Assembly (NCBI RefSeq): GCF_003925875.1
Contig: NZ_AP019309.1
Coordinates: forward strand, 1,054,001-1,118,000
DNA from: Intestinibaculum porci
GTDB taxonomy: Bacteria > Bacillota_I > Bacilli_A > Erysipelotrichales > Coprobacillaceae
Direction: 5' to 3'
DNA length: 64,000 nucleotides
The notes beneath the pieces were generated by a model. The model did no database searches and was not told the origin of the DNA. It saw nothing but the letters and a program-made list of their open reading frames with translations. Shown here in pieces: positions 59,641-64,000 of this stretch. Position 1 is the stretch's first letter, and the number at the start of each line of letters is the position of its first letter. The position numbers and the translations under genes are program-made.

Positions 59641-61767
59641 ATGCCACAAATAACAACAAAAGAGCAGATCTCACAGGATCTGAAAAAACTTATTTATATC
59701 TTCTTACATCCGCGTGACAGTATGAAAAAAGCATTGACCTTTTTTAGTGAATTTTCCGAGAGCTTTCCTGCTTACAGCAGTGCGGCGTTAGCGTTTTATA
59801 TTATTATTTTAAGTGTTCCAGCACTGACGATCATCGCTTTAGCTTCGACGCTTTTTCATATCGATTTAGCGACTCTGCAGGATATTTTAGAGCGTTTCTT
59901 GATGCCCAAGTATGCCAAAATGTTAAGTAAAGTATTAACCAATAAAACAATCAGTTTGTCGACGATCATGATTTTAGCTTTCTCGGTGTATGCCGTCTCC
60001 CGTGGAATTGGGGCGATTTATACCATGACCAAGAAACTTTTCCCATTGGATGAACTGACCAAAGAAGGTGTTTTTCACTATTATCTTTACACCATTCGCA
60101 TTACCATCTTCATTCTGCTTTCAGCGATCAGTCTGATTATCGTATTAGCGATTGGTCCGATTGCCCGCATTTTTCATGTCTTTTATGGTATTATGATCTT
60201 CCGGGCTTTCCTCTTATTTATGATGGTGACCTTGTTTTTTACGCTTCTTTACCGGATGATTCCTCGTGCCCATATCTTTTTTCGAGAAGCTTTTAGGGGC
60301 GCTTTAGTTGCTACAATCGGCGAATATTTACTGATGAGTTTTTTAGACTTCTATTTACAAAGAGCGAATTTTTCTAACGTCTACGGTCCTTTAGCGAGTA
60401 TTGTGATGGTTTTGTTTATCTTAGATTGGTCCGCCAAAATGTTTTACTTTGGCATGTTTGTGACGCATCGTCTCTATATGAAACGCTTTTTAGCGCGAAA
60501 TGTGGAAGTAGAGGTTGAAGCGATTAACCATCGTGGCCAGGCTTATACCCATGTCTTTCGTAAAATGTGTTATTTAAAAAATGCTTTACCGGGTGAAAGA
60601 GTCGAAATCAGTATTATGAAAGAAAGTCGCAGCCGTATTTATGCGATTGTTTCAAAAGTTCTTCAGGCCAGCCCTGATCGTATGACCCCAGCCTGTTATC
60701 AATGTGATTTATGTGATCGCTGCCAGCTGCAGTATATGGATTATGAAGCCTCATTACGTCTGAAACGTCATGAAGCGCAGCGCTCTATTATGAAATATTC
60801 TTCATTTGCCTATGGTGATGAAGTGGTGCATGAACTGCTGCCAGTGCATACATTGACCCATTATAAGAAGTATCTCAAAGCTCCGGTTTCTTTTGATCAG
60901 GAATACTATATTGGTGATCATCACAAACAAAGCTGCAGTTTTATGCGTTCTTGTGTCCTTAATGATGGAAAAATGAATACGGCTATCGTGATGATCGAAA
61001 AGATTCTCAATAACTATATGATCAAGACAGTTGAAACGGTGATGTTTAAAGTGATTGGTGAAGCGATTATTGTCTTTATTGATTGCGGTCATCATGGTAT
61101 TGATCCCCAGCTAGTGATCGAATTAAAGAAAACATCCATCAACAGTCTTTACCAAATGCATAAGCGGATGGGAATCATGACCTATACATGTATTTATGGC
61201 GATGCGCATTATCCGTTTTTCTATCAGGGAAAAACCTATCAGATCTCTCCGTTAAACTATATTTATACCAATCAGGAAACCTTGGGGCACCTCCTTGATC
61301 TGATGATCAGTCTGCTTGATGAAGACGATCAGATATTGACAATAGGATGTGGTTTTCTGCTTAATATGGCTTTGTCACAGGAGGTCATCGCCCTCAATGA
61401 AAATGAAGCGATGTATCGGGATATGAAAGACTATGCTCAAAAGCATCAGCTGACGCATAAGAAGTTCTTATATGGCCGTGTTGATGCCCGCATTGGCATT
61501 GTCATCAGTCGTCATCATTTCGCTAGTGCGGTTGTCAATTTGATTGATAAACCGTTATCGAGCGCTTTATCACAAGCCTTTTTCACGGCCCGCATTCCTC
61601 ATCTTTACATTATTACGATTTCACCCCATGAGTTAATGGTTAGTTTAAAGGGAAATGATGCTGATCGTCTGCAGAGTACTTATCATTTAGAGGATGTCTA
61701 TGGCTTAGATAGTGAACCTTATACGATGAATGCCCTGTGGGTTTTCAAGCTGACATTAAAGAATTGA
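59641..61767 (+). CDS. Fusion: YihY/BrkB membrane domain + degenerate RlmD/TrmA-type RNA methyltransferase
   Basis: 708 aa from the ATG at 59641 (AGGA upstream, extended -10 TGGTATACT). Residues 1-285: YihY/BrkB-like region with about six membrane segments (YSSAALAFYIIILSVPALTI, GIGAIYTMTKKLFP, VYGPLASIVMVLFILDWSAK). Residues 288-340: TRAM-like (NHRGQAY, LKNALPGERVEI). SPDRMTPAC then gives C352-x5-C358-x2-C361 plus CQLQYMDYEASLRLK, and C432/C438, matching the [4Fe-4S] ligands of RlmD. The Rossmann methylase follows (ISPLNYIYTNQET; ILTIGCGFLLNMA near 565) but DPPR reads SRHH (623-626) and the catalytic SCNP reads TISP (659-662). It probably lacks methylation activity. Confidence 0.75.
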   Translation: MPQITTKEQISQDLKKLIYIFLHPRDSMKKALTFFSEFSESFPAYSSAALAFYIIILSVPALTIIALASTLFHIDLATLQDILERFLMPKYAKMLSKVLTNKTISLSTIMILAFSVYAVSRGIGAIYTMTKKLFPLDELTKEGVFHYYLYTIRITIFILLSAISLIIVLAIGPIARIFHVFYGIMIFRAFLLFMMVTLFFTLLYRMIPRAHIFFREAFRGALVATIGEYLLMSFLDFYLQRANFSNVYGPLASIVMVLFILDWSAKMFYFGMFVTHRLYMKRFLARNVEVEVEAINHRGQAYTHVFRKMCYLKNALPGERVEISIMKESRSRIYAIVSKVLQASPDRMTPACYQCDLCDRCQLQYMDYEASLRLKRHEAQRSIMKYSSFAYGDEVVHELLPVHTLTHYKKYLKAPVSFDQEYYIGDHHKQSCSFMRSCVLNDGKMNTAIVMIEKILNNYMIKTVETVMFKVIGEAIIVFIDCGHHGIDPQLVIELKKTSINSLYQMHKRMGIMTYTCIYGDAHYPFFYQGKTYQISPLNYIYTNQETLGHLLDLMISLLDEDDQILTIGCGFLLNMALSQEVIALNENEAMYRDMKDYAQKHQLTHKKFLYGRVDARIGIVISRHHFASAVVNLIDKPLSSALSQAFFTARIPHLYIITISPHELMVSLKGNDADRLQSTYHLEDVYGLDSEPYTMNALWVFKLTLKN

Positions 61768-61812
61768 GAAAGTCGATAATTGTGATAGAATACTTTTAAT
61801 GGAGGTGGCCAG

Positions 61813-62766
61813 ATGAATTTTGTGATCTATGGTGATGAACGTTTATTAATGGATGATAAGCTCAAAGAGCTCAAAGAGCGTTATCACTGCTCAACCGATG
61901 ACATGAACTATAGTGTCTATGATCCAAGTGAAAATAGTATGAGTATGATTCTAGAGGATTTAAGAACCTTACCGTTTTTAACGGATTATAAAATGGTTGT
62001 TATTACTCATCCGCTGTTTCTCACCTCGAGTAAACAAAAAGAGGTCAGTGAACAGGACTTAAAAGCTTTTATGGATTATATTGAACAGGATAATCCAACT
62101 AGTATTCTTGTCATCTTTCACGAAGGTACTTTTGATGAACGTCGGAAAGTCATGAAAAGTTTACGTAAACATGCCCAGGTATTTCAAATGGAAAAGATGG
62201 ATAGTCATTCCGTTTATAAAGTAACGCGGGAAATGATTATGCAAAAAGGCTCTAAAATTGATAATGATGCCCTCAATCTCTTATTAAGCCGGACAGGCGA
62301 TAATCTGTTTGAAATTTCTCATCAGGTTGAAAAGCTGACATTATACACACAGCATATTCGCATGGAAGATGTCGATGCCTTAGTAGCGGCGCCATTAGAA
62401 GAAAATGTTTTTGCCTTAACCAATGCCATCTTAGCCCATGATATGGCCAAGACAATGGGCATTTATAAGGACCTGATGGTCACTAATCATGAACCGATTG
62501 CTTTGATCGCTTTAATTGCGACGTCGCTGCGTCATCTTTATGAAGTCAAATTACTGTCTCGTAAAGGTTATAACGATCGTGAAATAGCCAAGATGACCGG
62601 CATTAATCCGCGTGCCATTTATCCTATTCGGAAAAATGGTGAGAAGTTTGAAATCAATGAGCTTCTTGCCAAACTCAATGAACTCTCACAGTTAGACGTG
62701 AAAATCAAAACGGGTTTGATTGATAAACAGCGCGGCTTAGAATTATTTTTATTACATATGGGGTGA
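61813..62766 (+). CDS. holA: DNA polymerase III subunit delta
   Basis: 317-aa clamp-loader wrench subunit. Begins MNFVIYGDERLLMDDKLKEL; VVITHPLFLTS and LFEISHQVEKLTLY fall in the expected places, and VFALTNAILAHDMAKT begins the C-terminal part. GGAGGTGG ribosome site. Usually downstream of comEC in Firmicutes; an accessory block intervenes here. Confidence 0.93.
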   Translation: MNFVIYGDERLLMDDKLKELKERYHCSTDDMNYSVYDPSENSMSMILEDLRTLPFLTDYKMVVITHPLFLTSSKQKEVSEQDLKAFMDYIEQDNPTSILVIFHEGTFDERRKVMKSLRKHAQVFQMEKMDSHSVYKVTREMIMQKGSKIDNDALNLLLSRTGDNLFEISHQVEKLTLYTQHIRMEDVDALVAAPLEENVFALTNAILAHDMAKTMGIYKDLMVTNHEPIALIALIATSLRHLYEVKLLSRKGYNDREIAKMTGINPRAIYPIRKNGEKFEINELLAKLNELSQLDVKIKTGLIDKQRGLELFLLHMG

Positions 62767-62770
62767 TGCT

Positions 62771-63982
62771 ATGCATTCATTGAAAGAATTATATAAAGTG
62801 GGGATTGGTCCATCCTCATCACATACGTTAGGGCCACAGAAAATTGCTAAGCGTATTCGTAAAGAATATCCCGAAGCGACACGTTTTGAAGTAGCTTTAC
62901 ATGGGTCATTAGCCTTAACGGGGAAAGGGCATCTTACTGACAAAGTCATGCGTGATACCTTTGCCCCGAGGCCTTGCACCTTTACTTTTAATGCTGATCG
63001 TTTGCCCTATCATCCCAATGGCATGATTGTTAATGTGTATCAGGATGACAAACTGCTTAACAGTATTGAAGCGTATTCGATCGGCGGGGGTGCCATCCTT
63101 TTTAAAGGAGAATTTGAACGCGGTCTTAAAGAATATTACCCGCATAACAGTATGGAAGAGATTCTCACTTTCTGTGAACATAATGCTTTATCGCTTTATG
63201 ATTATGTTAAACGTTATGAAGAAGATGATATTGAAGAGTATCTGATGATGATTTTAGAGACAATGTTAGCGTGCGTGGATGCTGGATTAAAAGCAGAAGG
63301 GGTTATTCAAGGACGATTAAAGATGAAGAAAGTGGCCAATGACATGTATCATCAGGCTTTGAATATCCATACGCCAATGCGTCGCTCCCGTCTGATGATT
63401 GCCTCTTATGCTTATGCAGTTGCGGAAGAAAATGCGGATGGTCATCGCATTGTCACCGCGCCAACATGCGGAGCAAGCGGGGTTGTGCCAGCAGTTCTTT
63501 ATCATGCTTATCATAACTTGCATATGAGCAAGCAGGATCTTGTTGAAGCGTTAGCGATCGGCGGCCTTTTTGGCAACTGTGTTAAATATAATGCGACTAT
63601 TTCCGGCGCGGATGGCGGCTGCCAGGCGGAAATCGGTACCGCTTGTGCGATGGCTTCAGCGATGGTCGCCTGGATACATGAACTCAATAACAATTTGATT
63701 GCCTATGCGGCTGAAATGGGCTTAGAACATAATTTTGGCCTGACCTGTGATCCGGTGGGCGGTTATGTGCAGATCCCTTGCATTGAACGTAATGCTTATG
63801 CAGCCCTGTGCGCGATGGATGCCGGCTTGTTAGCGGGAGAGCTGGGCTATTTAAGAAAGAATAAGATTTCTTTTGATCAGGCGGTGCGAGTTTTAAAAGC
63901 GACCGGTAAAGATTTAAATGATGCCTATAAAGAAACCTCATTAGGCGGCCTAGCGAAGGAGTATCATGTTGAAAACGACTAG
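62771..63982 (+). CDS. sdaA: L-serine ammonia-lyase, iron-sulfur dependent (fused subunits)
   Basis: Deaminates L-serine to pyruvate using an oxygen-labile [4Fe-4S] cluster. 403 aa in one chain: beta-like region with GIGPSSSHTLGPQ at the start and catalytic alpha-like region with TAPTCGASGVVPAVLYHA, GADGGCQAEIGTACAMAS and LTCDPVGGYVQIPCIERN, which hold the cluster cysteines. Somewhat shorter than E. coli SdaA (about 454). In many Firmicutes the two parts are separate genes. Starts five bases after holA. Confidence 0.93.
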   Translation: MHSLKELYKVGIGPSSSHTLGPQKIAKRIRKEYPEATRFEVALHGSLALTGKGHLTDKVMRDTFAPRPCTFTFNADRLPYHPNGMIVNVYQDDKLLNSIEAYSIGGGAILFKGEFERGLKEYYPHNSMEEILTFCEHNALSLYDYVKRYEEDDIEEYLMMILETMLACVDAGLKAEGVIQGRLKMKKVANDMYHQALNIHTPMRRSRLMIASYAYAVAEENADGHRIVTAPTCGASGVVPAVLYHAYHNLHMSKQDLVEALAIGGLFGNCVKYNATISGADGGCQAEIGTACAMASAMVAWIHELNNNLIAYAAEMGLEHNFGLTCDPVGGYVQIPCIERNAYAALCAMDAGLLAGELGYLRKNKISFDQAVRVLKATGKDLNDAYKETSLGGLAKEYHVEND

Positions 63983-64000
63983 CGCTTTATATGTCCATAT
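63966..64000 (+). CDS. hemW: Start of a HemW-like radical SAM protein (partial)
   Basis: ATG at 63966 after AAGGAG reads MLKTTSALYVHI to the window edge. SALYVHI is the usual opening of HemW/coproporphyrinogen-oxidase-like proteins, where IPFC and the CxxxCxxC cluster motif would follow. It overlaps the end of sdaA by 17 bases. Only 11 complete codons are visible. Confidence 0.5.
   Translation, partial: MLKTTSALYVH

Noticed and set aside
59641-61767. Functional RlmD/TrmA m5U methyltransferase
   Set aside because: The SCNP and DPPR catalytic motifs are replaced, so the domain is described as degenerate despite clear homology in the TRAM and Fe-S parts.
62273-62455. Minus-strand ORFs inside holA, sdaA, dprA, iscB and others
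   Set aside because: They overlap well-supported genes, have no ribosome sites or recognisable domains, and are expected by chance.

Overview
The window reads as chromosome of a low-GC Gram-positive bacterium. The core clusters smc-ftsY-ylxM-ffh, rpsP-khpA-rimM-trmD-rplS-lepB-rbgA-rnhB, rplU-prp-rpmA-obg and ruvAB-comEA-comEC are in Firmicutes order. L27 carries the Prp-cleaved N-terminal extension, and EzrA, RbgA and TrmFO are present. Protein style and the accessory genes suggest a gut or rumen member of the Erysipelotrichia (Coprobacillaceae-like). That placement is an inference, since there is no 16S gene here.

Layout. 1-7.2 kb: rarA, dtd, a HAD phosphatase, a YhhN-type membrane protein, a long untranslated structured stretch, a NifX-like/PNPOx-like gene pair, a CpXC protein, a small Ig-like membrane protein, and rpsD with its autoregulatory leader. 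7.3-17.3 kb: ezrA, cysteine desulfurase-thiI, ackA, a HAD phosphatase, nrnA, a two-component system and xpt. 17.3-30.1 kb: the SRP/ribosome cluster, with an unusual N6-methylase-like gene between ffh and rpsP, ending in uppP. 30.1-36.9 kb: an accessory island that separates rnhB from dprA. It holds two Rpn-family nuclease genes with nearly identical 280-bp leaders, an IS21-type element with a 15-unit phased terminal repeat array, and two unknown genes. 36.9-49.2 kb: dprA, topA, trmFO, xerC, L21/Prp/L27, obg, thpR, ruvAB, comEA, comEC. 49.2-61.8 kb: a second island between comEC and holA. It holds an IscB/omega-RNA element bounded by IS200/IS605-type hairpins, a large thioester/CnaB LPXTG adhesin, a small secreted SpaA-like protein, a candidate structured RNA, an RpiR regulator, a Gfo/Idh/MocA oxidoreductase, a nonsense-mutated hxlR, an IS200-type tnpA, a gene remnant, and a fusion of a YihY/BrkB membrane domain with a degenerate RlmD/TrmA-type RNA methyltransferase. 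61.8-64 kb: holA, sdaA and the start of a hemW-like gene.

How they fit together. The core genes cover protein targeting, ribosome maturation, tRNA modification, recombination/competence and cell division. Novelty is concentrated in the two islands. The items most worth following are the BrkB-RlmD-like fusion, the IscB/omega-RNA element with a nearby TnpA that shares its end hairpin, the paired Rpn genes with possible genes-within-genes, and two unassigned structured RNAs at about 3.4-3.65 and 56.2-56.46 kb. No tRNA, rRNA or CRISPR array was recognised.
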